Part shown: positions 1-8,244 of the stretch, one piece after another
How positions within the stretch are numbered: the stretch's first letter is position 1
Layout: each line of letters starts with the position of its first letter
Origin: Clostridia bacterium
GTDB taxonomy: Bacteria; Bacillota; Clostridia; Monoglobales; Monoglobaceae
DNA: 64,000 bases
Assembly: GCA_017620615.1 (NCBI GenBank)
Contig: JAGAUW010000006.1
Location: 93,097-157,096 of the forward strand
Direction: 5' to 3'
Translations under genes and position numbers: made by a program
The notes under the pieces: generated by a model
Seen by the model: the letters and a program-made list of their open reading frames with translations, nothing else
What the model was told of the DNA's origin: nothing
Database searches by the model: none

Positions 1-2
1 TT

Positions 3-791
3 CTTACAGTAGGAGATATTGTGGCGTCTGACGGACGTGAATTTATATACAACAATTTAGGAAGAATAAAAAAGAAATTTAATATAGATTATTGCATAGC
101 AAATGGCGAAAATTCTGCCAATACCAATGGCATAACGCTGGATATTGCGAAAAATTTGATTATGTCTGGTGTGGACGTTATCACCCTGGGCAATCACACC
201 TTCGCAAATCGCGAATATGCCGGGGTTCTTAATGACAATGAAAGGGTTATAAGACCTGCGAACTATCCAAGTGAGACTGAGGGCTCTGGGTATTTTGTTG
301 ACGATTTGGGAAATGTGAGAATCGGCGTTATAAATGCTATGGGAAGAATAAATATGGAGGCTCTTGATTGTCCATTCAGGGCTACCGAAAAAATTATTGA
401 GAATATAAAAGACAAAACTGACATAATAATCATTGACTTCCATTGTGAAACCAGCAGTGAAAAACTTGCTTTTGGAAACTATTTTGACGGCAAGGCGACT
501 GCGGTTTTCGGCACTCACACCCATATCCAGACGGCTGATGAACATATCTTGCCCAACGGAACAGGATATATCAGCGATCTTGGTATGACCGGCGTCAGAG
601 ACTCTATTTTGGGGGTCAAAAAAGAGATAATAATGGATTTGTATTATACCAGAAAAAAATACCGGTTTGAAAAAGCAGAGGGTGAAGTCTGGTTTTCAGG
701 TGCAATCTTTGAAATTGATGACAAGACAAAAAAGGTTTTGGGGATTGAAAGACTGCATTTTTCAGCGGCAGAGCTTGCCAAAATGGAATAG
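3..791 (+). CDS. YmdB-like metallophosphoesterase (5' end outside window)
   Basis: Calcineurin-like phosphoesterase of the TIGR00282/YmdB family, which in Bacillus acts as a 2',3'-cyclic nucleotide phosphodiesterase affecting biofilm and motility genes. The frame is open to the left edge and the residues before the first internal start (LTVGDIV at positions 3-23) match the usual N-terminal metal-binding strand, so a few codons are missing and the GTG at 21 is not the true start. Metal-site motifs are visible: GENSA, GNHTF, DFHCETSSEK and GTHTHIQTADE. The protein ends 11 bases before pgeF and is probably cotranscribed with it. Family assignment is firm; the substrate in this organism is not known. 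Confidence 0.88.
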   Translation, partial: LTVGDIVASDGREFIYNNLGRIKKKFNIDYCIANGENSANTNGITLDIAKNLIMSGVDVITLGNHTFANREYAGVLNDNERVIRPANYPSETEGSGYFVDDLGNVRIGVINAMGRINMEALDCPFRATEKIIENIKDKTDIIIIDFHCETSSEKLAFGNYFDGKATAVFGTHTHIQTADEHILPNGTGYISDLGMTGVRDSILGVKKEIIMDLYYTRKKYRFEKAEGEVWFSGAIFEIDDKTKKVLGIERLHFSAAELAKME

Positions 792-802
792 GAGAATTTT
801 TT

Positions 803-1591
803 GTGAAAATTGATATTGACGAAAGGGTTTACCTGAAAAGTAAAGTCCTCGATAGTGTTGATAGTGTAAAACATTGCTTCACCACAAAATGCGGTGGGGT
901 AAGCTCGGGAAAAATTTCGGGACTTAATCTGGGCTTTCGTTGTGGCGATAATCCCGATAGCGTTACAGAAAATTATAGACTTGTGGCAAAGGATATGGGG
1001 TTTCCTTTTGAAAGAATTACAGCGGGCAGACAGACACATTCAGCAAACATCCGAATTATAACAAATGAAGACGCAGGAAAGGGTGTAAATCGTGAGAGTG
1101 AAATGCAGGATATTGACGGACTTGTTACCGATGTAGCGAATCTTCCTCTTGTGGTTTTTTATGCTGACTGTGTACCAATTTTGCTTGCGGATGAAAAGGC
1201 TGGCGTCATTGCAGCTGTACATTCTGGCTGGCGCGGTACGGTGAGTGAGATTGCTGGAAAAGCAGTGGAGATAATGAAAAATGAATTTTCATCTCGTCCT
1301 GAAAATATAAAAGCGGCAATAGGTCCATCCATAGGGAAGTGTTGTTTTGAAACCGGTTGGGAGGTTGCAAGTCAATTTGACGCCGCTTTGGTTGAAGAAA
1401 ATGATGACGGAAAATTTTTTGTGGACCTTTGGGAAGCTAACAAGATGATACTTAAAAAATCAGGAATAAAAGAAGAAAATATTGATGTGCTTGAAATTTG
1501 CACAGTATGCAATTCGGATATGCTGTATTCCTATCGTGTGCATAAGGATGACACGGGAAGAATGGGCGCGTTTATTATGCTTGAAAAATAG
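803..1591 (+). CDS. pgeF: Peptidoglycan editing factor / purine nucleoside phosphorylase, YfiH-YlmD family
   Basis: Cytoplasmic zinc protein of the former multicopper polyphenol oxidoreductase (laccase-like) family. Characterised members act on purine nucleosides, and E. coli YfiH also hydrolyses misincorporated residues from peptidoglycan precursors. The metal triad is visible as His79 (QTHSAN), Cys123 (YADCVP) and His140 (AVHSGWRGT), and the C-terminal segment CTVCNSDMLYSYR is typical. At 262 residues it has normal family length. The start is GTG at 803, after GGAG at about 791-794. It sits between the YmdB-like gene and a binding lipoprotein, spaced as in an operon. Confidence 0.9.
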   Translation: MKIDIDERVYLKSKVLDSVDSVKHCFTTKCGGVSSGKISGLNLGFRCGDNPDSVTENYRLVAKDMGFPFERITAGRQTHSANIRIITNEDAGKGVNRESEMQDIDGLVTDVANLPLVVFYADCVPILLADEKAGVIAAVHSGWRGTVSEIAGKAVEIMKNEFSSRPENIKAAIGPSIGKCCFETGWEVASQFDAALVEENDDGKFFVDLWEANKMILKKSGIKEENIDVLEICTVCNSDMLYSYRVHKDDTGRMGAFIMLEK

Positions 1592-1604
1592 AGGACAAGG
1601 ATTT

Positions 1605-3167
1605 ATGTTTAGAAAAATTTTGGCTGCTGTTTTGGCGGTTACCATGGTGCTTTTGCTTTTGTGTGGTTGTGGAGACTCGGATAAAGTTAAAGAGAAAAAA
1701 TCAGAAAAGAAGAATACGGCTGAAGAAATAGTTATTTCTTCATACAAGCCGGATACGTTATGCCCTGTGCTCAGCACAAATGAGGCAAACATCGGGATGC
1801 TGGGTATTGTATATGACAGCCTTATTTCACTGCCGGACAATCTTTTCCCAGAAAGCTGCCTTGCTGAAAGCTGGTCGGTTTCAGAAAACGGAATAAAGTG
1901 GCATTTTGCTCTCCGCAAGGATGTGATGTGGCACGATGGTACGGCATTTGGCGCAGAGGACGTTATTTATACTATTGAAACAATAAAGAAAAACGAAAAC
2001 AGTATATACGCCTACAATGTGTCATTACTGGACAAAATACAGAAAAATGGTGATTTTGAGCTTGAAATCAGCCTGAAAGAGCCATGCATAAATTTTGCAA
2101 GCCTTTTGTATTTTCCAATTATAAAGAAACAGGATGGTGAAATAAATAAGGGTACATTTCGCCCAATTGGTACCGGACCATACCGTCTTGAAGACAGAAA
2201 TGATGGCAATATTCTTTATCTTGTAAAAAATGACAGTTGGTGGGGCGGTGAAGCTGTTACTGATTGCATCACCGTGAAAATGCTTCCTGATAACGATACC
2301 GCACTTTATACATTCAGTTCGGGAAGTATAGATATGACGCTTTCAGAGGATATGAACTGGGGAAGATTTGTTGACCCAATTTCAGCGTCCTATGTTTCAA
2401 TGCCAACGCCGATTTTTCACTTTTTGGGAATAAACCACAACAACGAAGTGCTGGGTTTGAAAGAGGTCAGACGGGCGCTGTCTTTGGCAATAAACCGCAG
2501 CAAGCTCGCTGAAGAGGTGATGATGGGGTATGCCACAGAAAGCAGTATTCCCATACATCCAAAGTGGTTTGTCTGGGGAGATAAAAAAATTGAATTTAAG
2601 CAAAGCTTTAGCGGCGCAAAAAAAGAACTCCATGAAAACGGCTGGGAAATAAAGAACGAAAATTATCAGAAAACTGTTGATGACAAAACCTGGACCTTGG
2701 AGCTTGGCATACTTTATAACGAGGAAAATCGGCAGAGAAAAGAAATTGCTGAGGCGGTGAAGCAAAACCTTGAGGAATTGGGCATAAAATCACATACAGA
2801 GGCGGTTTCTTTTGAAGAATACAATACCCGCATACAAGAGGGCGATTATGAAATATTTATAGGCAGCACCATAATTTCCCCTGAACTTACATTTTCCCTT
2901 ATAATTGGTGAGAATAATGTGTTTGGCTTTGAAAATGAGAAAATTGATGAAGCTATGAAAGCTATTGGCTCAAAGCACAGTGTATCGGGAATTGAAGAGG
3001 GTTATGGGAAGTTGATTGATTGCTTTGATGAACTAAATCCTGTTGTGGGATTATTCTTTGAAGAAAAAATAATGGTATATAACAAACGCATTGAAAACGG
3101 AATTACCCCGTCATATTTTGATGCATACAAGGGCATTGAATTTTTGCGGAAGGAAGAGAGTAAATAG
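1605..3167 (+). CDS. ABC transporter substrate-binding lipoprotein, family 5 (peptide/nickel type)
   Basis: Extracytoplasmic solute-binding protein of the oligopeptide/nickel family. The start is ATG at 1605, because from there the product begins with a signal peptide and lipobox (LLLLCGC, Cys at about 21-23); the longer frame from 1482 would run inside pgeF. The charged linker after the lipobox and the motifs LAESWSVSENG and WHDGTAFGAEDV are typical, and the length (520 residues) is normal. It is an orphan: no permease or ATPase lies nearby. Peptide binding is the default guess. The stop codon overlaps the GTG start of dinB by one base. Confidence 0.87.
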   Translation: MFRKILAAVLAVTMVLLLLCGCGDSDKVKEKKSEKKNTAEEIVISSYKPDTLCPVLSTNEANIGMLGIVYDSLISLPDNLFPESCLAESWSVSENGIKWHFALRKDVMWHDGTAFGAEDVIYTIETIKKNENSIYAYNVSLLDKIQKNGDFELEISLKEPCINFASLLYFPIIKKQDGEINKGTFRPIGTGPYRLEDRNDGNILYLVKNDSWWGGEAVTDCITVKMLPDNDTALYTFSSGSIDMTLSEDMNWGRFVDPISASYVSMPTPIFHFLGINHNNEVLGLKEVRRALSLAINRSKLAEEVMMGYATESSIPIHPKWFVWGDKKIEFKQSFSGAKKELHENGWEIKNENYQKTVDDKTWTLELGILYNEENRQRKEIAEAVKQNLEELGIKSHTEAVSFEEYNTRIQEGDYEIFIGSTIISPELTFSLIIGENNVFGFENEKIDEAMKAIGSKHSVSGIEEGYGKLIDCFDELNPVVGLFFEEKIMVYNKRIENGITPSYFDAYKGIEFLRKEESK

Positions 3168-4381
3168 TGAACAGAACTATTATTCACGTGGATATGGATG
3201 CATTTTTTGCCTCCATTGAGGTGCGGGATAACCCAAAGCTTTCAGGAAAACCTCTTATCATCGGCGCATTGCCGGGGGAAAGGGGGGTGGTTTCTACCTG
3301 CAGTTATGAGGCGAGGAAATACGGAATCCACTCCGCTATGAGCATAGCAGAAGCATACAGGCGGTGTCCTCACGGGATATATATGCACGGGGATATGCGA
3401 AAGTATGAAAAAGCCTCTGATGAAATCCACAAGATTATGCTTAGGTTCACTGATATGATAGAATTTGTGGCTCTTGATGAGGGATATATGGACGTAACCA
3501 GTTCCTTGAGGCTTTTTGGCAGTGCTGAACAAATAGGAAAACAGCTGAAAGAAGAAATTTTCAAAAAAGTGGGGGTTACTTGTTCTGTTGGAATATCCTA
3601 TTGTATGATGGGCGCAAAGCTTGCCAGCGAAGAAAAGAAGCCGGACGGATTTTTTGTGATACCCGATAAAGAAGCACTTACAGCTCTTATCAGAAAAAGA
3701 CCCGTTGGAGTTATTTACGGGATTGGAATGAAAACTCAGGAAAAACTGAAAAGTATGGGGATTGAAACTGTGGAAGACCTGATAGAAACCCCGCCTGAAA
3801 AGCTCAAAAGTTTCGGTGCTGTGGGAAGAGAAATGCTTGATTTGGCAATGGGAAATGATGACAGACGGGTTATTCCTGCGACGGTGTCAAAATCCATAGG
3901 AAGGGAATATACCTTTCAGGAAAACATAACCGAAAAGAGCATTATGGAAGAGACACTTCTGTTGCTTTGTAGAGATGTAAGCCTCAGGGCTAAAAGGCAA
4001 GGGCAGTGGGGAAGAACGGTAACTTTAAAAATAAAATTCAGCAATATGCAAAGTATAACCCGTTCAAAAACTGGCGATGCAATAAATTCTGCCAAAGAAA
4101 TTTTTGCAAGGGTTAAGGAGCTTTTGAAAGATGAAAGACTTAAAGCCTCGGTGCGACTCGTGGGGGTTACTTTAGGGAATCTTCAAAACTCATGTGAGGA
4201 TAAATGCAAACAGCTTTCGCTTTTTGACGAGCTTGACAAATCCGAAAACGCCGCCAAAGAAAAGGCAAGGGCGTTGGATGATACGATTTTTGAGCTTCAT
4301 ACAAAATATGGAAGAAATATTTTAAAAACCGGAAAAGAGCTCGAGGTTCACAAAAAGATAATAAATACTGAAGAAGATTGA
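3167..4381 (+). CDS. dinB: DNA polymerase IV (Y-family translesion polymerase)
   Basis: Error-prone polymerase that copies past damaged bases. The catalytic carboxylates are Asp9 (HVDMDAFFASIE), Asp104 and Glu105 (ALDEGYMDVT, a slight variant of the usual SIDEAYLDVT). The palm/fingers occupy about residues 1-170, the helix-hairpin-helix thumb about 175-235, and the little-finger domain about 240-350. The tail is somewhat longer than in E. coli, and QLSLF near residue 346 looks like a beta-clamp-binding motif. The GTG start shares one base with the upstream stop codon, so translation is probably coupled to the lipoprotein gene; there is no functional link I can see. No LexA box was recognised. 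Confidence 0.93.
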   Translation: MNRTIIHVDMDAFFASIEVRDNPKLSGKPLIIGALPGERGVVSTCSYEARKYGIHSAMSIAEAYRRCPHGIYMHGDMRKYEKASDEIHKIMLRFTDMIEFVALDEGYMDVTSSLRLFGSAEQIGKQLKEEIFKKVGVTCSVGISYCMMGAKLASEEKKPDGFFVIPDKEALTALIRKRPVGVIYGIGMKTQEKLKSMGIETVEDLIETPPEKLKSFGAVGREMLDLAMGNDDRRVIPATVSKSIGREYTFQENITEKSIMEETLLLLCRDVSLRAKRQGQWGRTVTLKIKFSNMQSITRSKTGDAINSAKEIFARVKELLKDERLKASVRLVGVTLGNLQNSCEDKCKQLSLFDELDKSENAAKEKARALDDTIFELHTKYGRNILKTGKELEVHKKIINTEED

Positions 4382-4413
4382 TTTTTGTGCATGGCACAGA
4401 AAGGATGATAAAA

Positions 4414-4767
4414 ATGAAACTTTTAGAGGTAAAAAGACTTTTGGATGCAGAGGTGCTTTGTGGTGAGGAATTGCTTGATGCTGAGGTGGACTCTGCGTTT
4501 GGCAGTGACCTTATGAGTGATGTTCTTGCTTTTGTGAACACAAGAGTACTGTTGCTTACGGGTTTGGTTAATCCTCAGGTGGTTAGAACTGCTGAAATGA
4601 TGGATATTTCTGCAATAGTTTTTGTTCGGGGGAAACAGCCAGGTGAGGAAATAATTGAATTGGCAAAGAGCAAAAACATGGTGCTTTTGACAACGGAGAA
4701 TACTCTCTATACTGCCAGCGGAAAGCTCTACTTGGGAGGACTTACGGGCGAAGAAAAGGGGGAATAG
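4414..4767 (+). CDS. Small DRTGG-domain protein (first of two)
   Basis: A 117-residue protein that matches the stand-alone DRTGG domain found beside hydrogenase genes in Clostridia. DRTGG domains also occur next to CBS domains and in phosphotransacetylase and HPr-kinase-like proteins; no reaction is established for this one. The N-terminal half follows the VKRLLDAEVLCGEELLD pattern and the C-terminal half VVRTAEMMDISAIVFVRG resembles that of the protein at 6521. The start is ATG 4414 with GAAAGG nine bases before it. It is the first gene of the putative signalling half of the hydrogenase locus, four bases before the RsbW-like ATPase. Confidence 0.75.
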   Translation: MKLLEVKRLLDAEVLCGEELLDAEVDSAFGSDLMSDVLAFVNTRVLLLTGLVNPQVVRTAEMMDISAIVFVRGKQPGEEIIELAKSKNMVLLTTENTLYTASGKLYLGGLTGEEKGE

Positions 4768-4770
4768 AGA

Positions 4771-5199
4771 GTGGCAGATGTAATGAAACTGCAATTTGAA
4801 GTTAATGACGGTGACTTTACCCGTGCCGGAGAAACCTCCAGCAAGGTGAAAAAAACCCTTACACAGCTGGGGTTCAGCCCGATTGTTATACGCAAAGTAG
4901 CTATCGCTATGTATGAGGGTGAAATAAATATGGTTATCCATGCCAACGGCGGAACGATTGATGTAGAAATTTATTCTGAAAAAATTCTTATTGTTATGCA
5001 GGATAAAGGCCCTGGTATTGCTGATATAGAGAAAGCAATGCAGGCAGGTTTCTCAACGGCTGACAGCAAAGTGCGTGAGCTTGGATTTGGTGCTGGAATG
5101 GGACTCCCCAATATGAAAAAATACAGTGACGAAATGGAAATCACCACAGAAATAGGAAAAGGAACCTGCGTTAAACTCACAATAAATGTGAAGGAGTGA
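4771..5199 (+). CDS. RsbW-like GHKL ATPase / anti-sigma-type kinase
   Basis: A 142-residue single-domain GHKL ATPase like the RsbW/SpoIIAB serine kinases. The N box is in the helix YEGEINMVIHA, the G1 box is DKGPGI and the G2 region is GFGAGMGLPNMKKYSD. Such proteins bind or phosphorylate a partner; here the obvious candidates are the DRTGG proteins or the HydS-like protein encoded on either side. The GTG start at 4771 lies four bases after the DRTGG gene and the stop is seven bases before hydS, so the genes are translated as a block. No sigma factor or anti-sigma antagonist gene is adjacent. Confidence 0.82.
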   Translation: MADVMKLQFEVNDGDFTRAGETSSKVKKTLTQLGFSPIVIRKVAIAMYEGEINMVIHANGGTIDVEIYSEKILIVMQDKGPGIADIEKAMQAGFSTADSKVRELGFGAGMGLPNMKKYSDEMEITTEIGKGTCVKLTINVKE

Positions 5200-5206
5200 G
5201 CTTTTG

Positions 5207-6520
5207 ATGGAAACATACTGGCATTCGGTAACTCTTAACAAGGATTTGTGCAAGGGTTGTACTCATTGTCTCAAGCTTTGCCCCACTCAGGCTATACGTG
5301 TTCAGGGTGGAAAAGCGAAGATTTTAAAAGAGAGATGTATTGATTGTGGCGAATGTATAAGGGTTTGCCCTTATCACGCCAAAAAGGGTGTGGCAGACAG
5401 CCTTGACATGCTTAAAAATTTCAAGCACAATGTGGCTTTGGTGGCACCTGCTTTTTATGGTCAGTTCTCAAGGACCGAGGATATAAATGTTATACTCAGT
5501 GCCCTTTTGGATTTGGGCTTTGATGATGTATTTGAGGTCGCAAGGGGTGCTCAGGTAATATCACAAAAAACAAAAGAACTTCTGAAATCCGGCGAGCTTA
5601 TGAAACCGGCTATTTCTTCGGCTTGCCCTGCTGTTTTGAGGCTTATTGCTATAAAGTTCCCCAATCTTATTCCAAACGTTGTTCCGCTGAAATCACCTAT
5701 GGAGATTTCAGCCGAGCAGGCGAGATGCGAAGCGATAGAGAAAACAGGATTTAAACCTTGCGAAATAGGAATATTTTTTATCAGTCCTTGTGCGGCAAAG
5801 GCTACCTTTGTAAAGGGTAACTATACCGTTAAAAAATCTGAGGTGGACGGCGTTATTCCCATAAAGGACATTTGTATAGAAATGTCCCGGAGTGTGAACA
5901 AAATGGCAGAAGAAGATATAAAAAACCTCAGGGTTTCGGGGCGCTCAGGTGTACTTTGGGCGACCAGTGGCGGTGAAGCAGAGGCGACTGACGCTCAAAA
6001 ACATATTGCTGTTGATGAAATACATAATATAATAAAGTTGTTTGAAGATATTGAGGACGGCAAGATGGACGATATCGATTATGTGGAAGCTTTGGCTTGC
6101 CCTGGCGGATGTGTGGGTGGCCCGCTTACTACGGAAAATAGCTTTTCGGCGCGGTCGAAAATTCAGAGAATGTGCAAGAATCTAGAGGACAACAGCCAGC
6201 CATTTTCTGATGAAATAAATATGTACTGGGATGAGGCTATTGTATATCGTCCCATTATGAATCTTGACAGTGATATAAATATTGCAATGCAAAAAATGAA
6301 TGAAATAGAGGAACTTTACAACGAATTTCCAAAACTTGATTGCGGCTCTTGTGGCTCGCCGAGTTGCCTGGCTCTTGCAGAAGATATTGTGAGGGGTTAT
6401 GCAAAAGAAACAGACTGTATTTTCAAGCTGAGGGAAAAGGTAAGTGCTCTTGCACGTGATATGCTGGAACTTGAAAGTCAGAACACTCTTTTTGTAAACA
6501 AGAAAACGGAGGACAAATAA
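5207..6520 (+). CDS. HydS-like putative sensory [FeFe]-hydrogenase (group D type)
   Basis: Iron-sulfur protein with an H-cluster domain. Two [4Fe-4S] ferredoxin motifs lie at residues 15-26 (CKGCTHCLKLC) and 44-55 (CIDCGECIRVC). The four H-cluster cysteines are present at about 140, 195, 298 and 302 (SSACPA, SPCAAK, ACPGGC). A final four-cysteine Fe-S motif is at about 379-404 (CGSCGSPSC plus a later Cys). The proton-relay cysteine before the first ligand is Ala, the Met of the usual MPC motif is Ser, and GGVMEA reads GGEAEA. These changes fit the non-catalytic or slow HydS/group D enzymes thought to sense H2 or redox state. There is no PAS or kinase domain; the separate ATPase and PHP genes may supply output. 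ATG 5207 follows AAGGAG at 5191. Confidence 0.85.
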   Translation: METYWHSVTLNKDLCKGCTHCLKLCPTQAIRVQGGKAKILKERCIDCGECIRVCPYHAKKGVADSLDMLKNFKHNVALVAPAFYGQFSRTEDINVILSALLDLGFDDVFEVARGAQVISQKTKELLKSGELMKPAISSACPAVLRLIAIKFPNLIPNVVPLKSPMEISAEQARCEAIEKTGFKPCEIGIFFISPCAAKATFVKGNYTVKKSEVDGVIPIKDICIEMSRSVNKMAEEDIKNLRVSGRSGVLWATSGGEAEATDAQKHIAVDEIHNIIKLFEDIEDGKMDDIDYVEALACPGGCVGGPLTTENSFSARSKIQRMCKNLEDNSQPFSDEINMYWDEAIVYRPIMNLDSDINIAMQKMNEIEELYNEFPKLDCGSCGSPSCLALAEDIVRGYAKETDCIFKLREKVSALARDMLELESQNTLFVNKKTEDK

Positions 6521-6853
6521 ATGACTGTAAATGAAATTGCAAAAAAACTGAATTTGACTTTTTATGCAGGTGAGGAGATTGCAGAAAAATTGGCAAAGGG
6601 CTGTTACATAGGCGACCTTTTGAGCCTTGCTATGTCAAAGGTAACGGCAGAAAATGTGTGGATTACTATACAGACCAATATGAATGTTGTGGCTGTTGCA
6701 TCACTTGTGGAGGCGGCTTGTGTTATTGTCGCTGATGGATGTATTCCGGACGAAAAAACTATCGAAAAAGCAAAGGAGCAGGATGTGATTTTGCTGGGCG
6801 GTGAAATTTCTGCTTTTGAAGCGGCAGTTGCACTTTCGGAGATGGGAATATGA
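6521..6853 (+). CDS. Small DRTGG-domain protein (second of two)
   Basis: A 110-residue stand-alone DRTGG-domain protein, homologous in layout to the one at 4414 (shared pattern: N-terminal amphipathic start, a GDLLS or SDVLAF strand, then a VVVAVASLVEAACVIVADG-like strand). Function is unknown. It starts directly after the hydS stop and its stop overlaps the PHP gene (ATGA, 4 bases), so it is translationally coupled to both. Together with its paralogue it brackets hydS, which suggests the two DRTGG proteins bind a ligand or partner in the same pathway; that is inference. Confidence 0.75.
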   Translation: MTVNEIAKKLNLTFYAGEEIAEKLAKGCYIGDLLSLAMSKVTAENVWITIQTNMNVVAVASLVEAACVIVADGCIPDEKTIEKAKEQDVILLGGEISAFEAAVALSEMGI

Positions 6854-7548
6854 GCCTTTTCTATGACCTCCACATTCATTCATGCCTTTCTCCTTGTGGT
6901 GACGAGGATATGACACCAAATAATATCGTTAATATGTCATATCTTAAGGGTCTTGATATAATTGCGGTTACCGACCACAATTCTGCAGGCAATGTAAGGG
7001 CTGTTTGTAATGCTGCAAAAGGGAAAATAAAGGTCGTTCCGGGAATTGAGGTTACAACAAGTGAGGAAGTTCATGTTCTCTGTTATTTTGGGAGTGTTGA
7101 AGCGGCTGAGGATATGGGCGAATTCTTGAAAACAAACATGAGTGGCATAAAAAATAACGTCGAAATCTTTGGTAGACAGCTTTTGCTGAATGAGGAAGAT
7201 GAAATTGTTGGTGAGGAAGAAAATTTGCTCATCAGTGCGGTAAATCTTGATATATATGATGTTGAACGCGAAACCCACAAAAGAGGAGGAATTTTTGTCC
7301 CCGCGCATATTGACCGTAGTAGCTACAGCATTACGGCAAACCTTGGCTTTTTGCCGCCGGATTTGAATGCGGATGCGATTGAAATTACAGAATCTGGACT
7401 CAACATATATAAAGAAAAATATCAGGATTTTACAATAATTACAGATTCGGATGCGCATTTTCTTGAAAATATTTCAGAGAAAAATGTTTTTCTTGACAAT
7501 GCGGTGAAAAAGAACCAAAAAATATTTGATTTTTTGTGCAAATTTTAA
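6850..7548 (+). CDS. PHP-domain phosphoesterase
   Basis: A 232-residue polymerase-and-histidinol-phosphatase (PHP) protein, a metal-dependent phosphoesterase fold. Metal ligands are visible in DLHIHS near residues 6-11, VTDHNS near 40, PGIE near 60, PAHIDRSS near 152 and ITDSDAH near 197. It overlaps the upstream DRTGG gene by four bases and ends this five-gene block. PHP proteins are often found next to HydS-type hydrogenases; removal of phosphate from a signalling protein or small molecule would fit, but the substrate is unknown. Confidence 0.85.
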   Translation: MSLFYDLHIHSCLSPCGDEDMTPNNIVNMSYLKGLDIIAVTDHNSAGNVRAVCNAAKGKIKVVPGIEVTTSEEVHVLCYFGSVEAAEDMGEFLKTNMSGIKNNVEIFGRQLLLNEEDEIVGEEENLLISAVNLDIYDVERETHKRGGIFVPAHIDRSSYSITANLGFLPPDLNADAIEITESGLNIYKEKYQDFTIITDSDAHFLENISEKNVFLDNAVKKNQKIFDFLCKF

Positions 7549-7621
7549 CGGAGAAAATAAAAAAAAAGGTAGATTTTTATGTTATTATCTGTTATACTTA
7601 TTTAGGTATGTTTATTTAAGT

Positions 7622-7669
7622 GTGATATATTTTTAACAATCTTTTTTTGAAAAGGTTGTTTTGTGTCAC
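7622..7669. repeat. Long imperfect inverted repeat upstream of hydC
   Basis: An 11-bp inner stem (AACAATCTTTT at 7635-7645 and AAAAGGTTGTT at 7650-7660, one G-U pair) is flanked by a 6-bp outer stem (GTGATA 7622-7627, TGTCAC 7664-7669). It lies 80-130 bases before hydC in the 201-base gap after the PHP gene. It could be a repressor site or a leader hairpin; it lacks the strong GC stem and clean U-tract of a terminator and is not a match to the usual Rex site. Confidence 0.5.
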
Positions 7670-7749
7670 GTTTTAATATATTCCAAAAGGTTTCAGCATC
7701 CAGACTTAGGATGTTTGACAGTATAAAAGCTTAGGAGGTATTGTTACGA

Positions 7750-8244
7750 ATGGAAAAAAAGACGCTTCCATTTAATGGGACAAAGGAACAGGAAGAACAG
7801 CTTAAGGCTGTTATCGCGGAACACAAGGACCAGGACGGTGCTGTAATTCCAGTACTTCACAAAGCACAGGAAATTTATGGCTATCTGCCCATCGAAGTTC
7901 AGGAAATGATTTCTGAAGGGCTTGATGTGCCGCTGGCTGAAATTTACGGTATTGTTACATTCTATACCCAGTTTTCACTTAACCCCAAGGGCAAGTATCA
8001 CATCGGTGTATGTCTTGGTACTGCTTGTTATGTTAAGGGTTCAGGTGATATTTTAGACAAGATTAAGGAAATTTTGGGAATTGAAGTTGGAGAATGCACA
8101 CCTGACGGGCTCTTCTCTATTGAAGCTACACGTTGTATCGGTGCTTGCGGACTTGCTCCGGTTCTTACAGTAAATGATGATGTTTACGGCAGGTTGGTTG
8201 TTGACGATGTTGCCGGAATTATCAAAAAATATCAGGAACTCTAA
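7750..8244 (+). CDS. hydC: NADH-dependent [FeFe]-hydrogenase subunit C (NuoE-like)
   Basis: A 164-residue thioredoxin-fold [2Fe-2S] subunit of the NuoE/HydC family. Cluster ligands are in CLGTAC and CIGAC. In the multisubunit NAD-linked hydrogenases it sits beside HydB and helps pass electrons between flavin and iron-sulfur chain. ATG 7750 is preferred to TTG 7741, because AGGAGG at 7733-7738 is only two bases from the TTG but a workable eleven from the ATG. The stop overlaps the following ATPase start by one base. It is the first gene of the structural half of the hydrogenase locus. Confidence 0.93.
   Translation: MEKKTLPFNGTKEQEEQLKAVIAEHKDQDGAVIPVLHKAQEIYGYLPIEVQEMISEGLDVPLAEIYGIVTFYTQFSLNPKGKYHIGVCLGTACYVKGSGDILDKIKEILGIEVGECTPDGLFSIEATRCIGACGLAPVLTVNDDVYGRLVVDDVAGIIKKYQEL

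Noticed and set aside
1482..1604. Longer N-terminus for the binding lipoprotein
   Set aside because: It lies inside pgeF in another frame and would bury the signal peptide and lipobox.
7622..7669. Rex (NADH-sensing repressor) operator
   Set aside because: The half-sites are AACAA...TTGTT, opposite in orientation to the TTGTTAA-N4-TTAACAA consensus, and the spacing is wrong.
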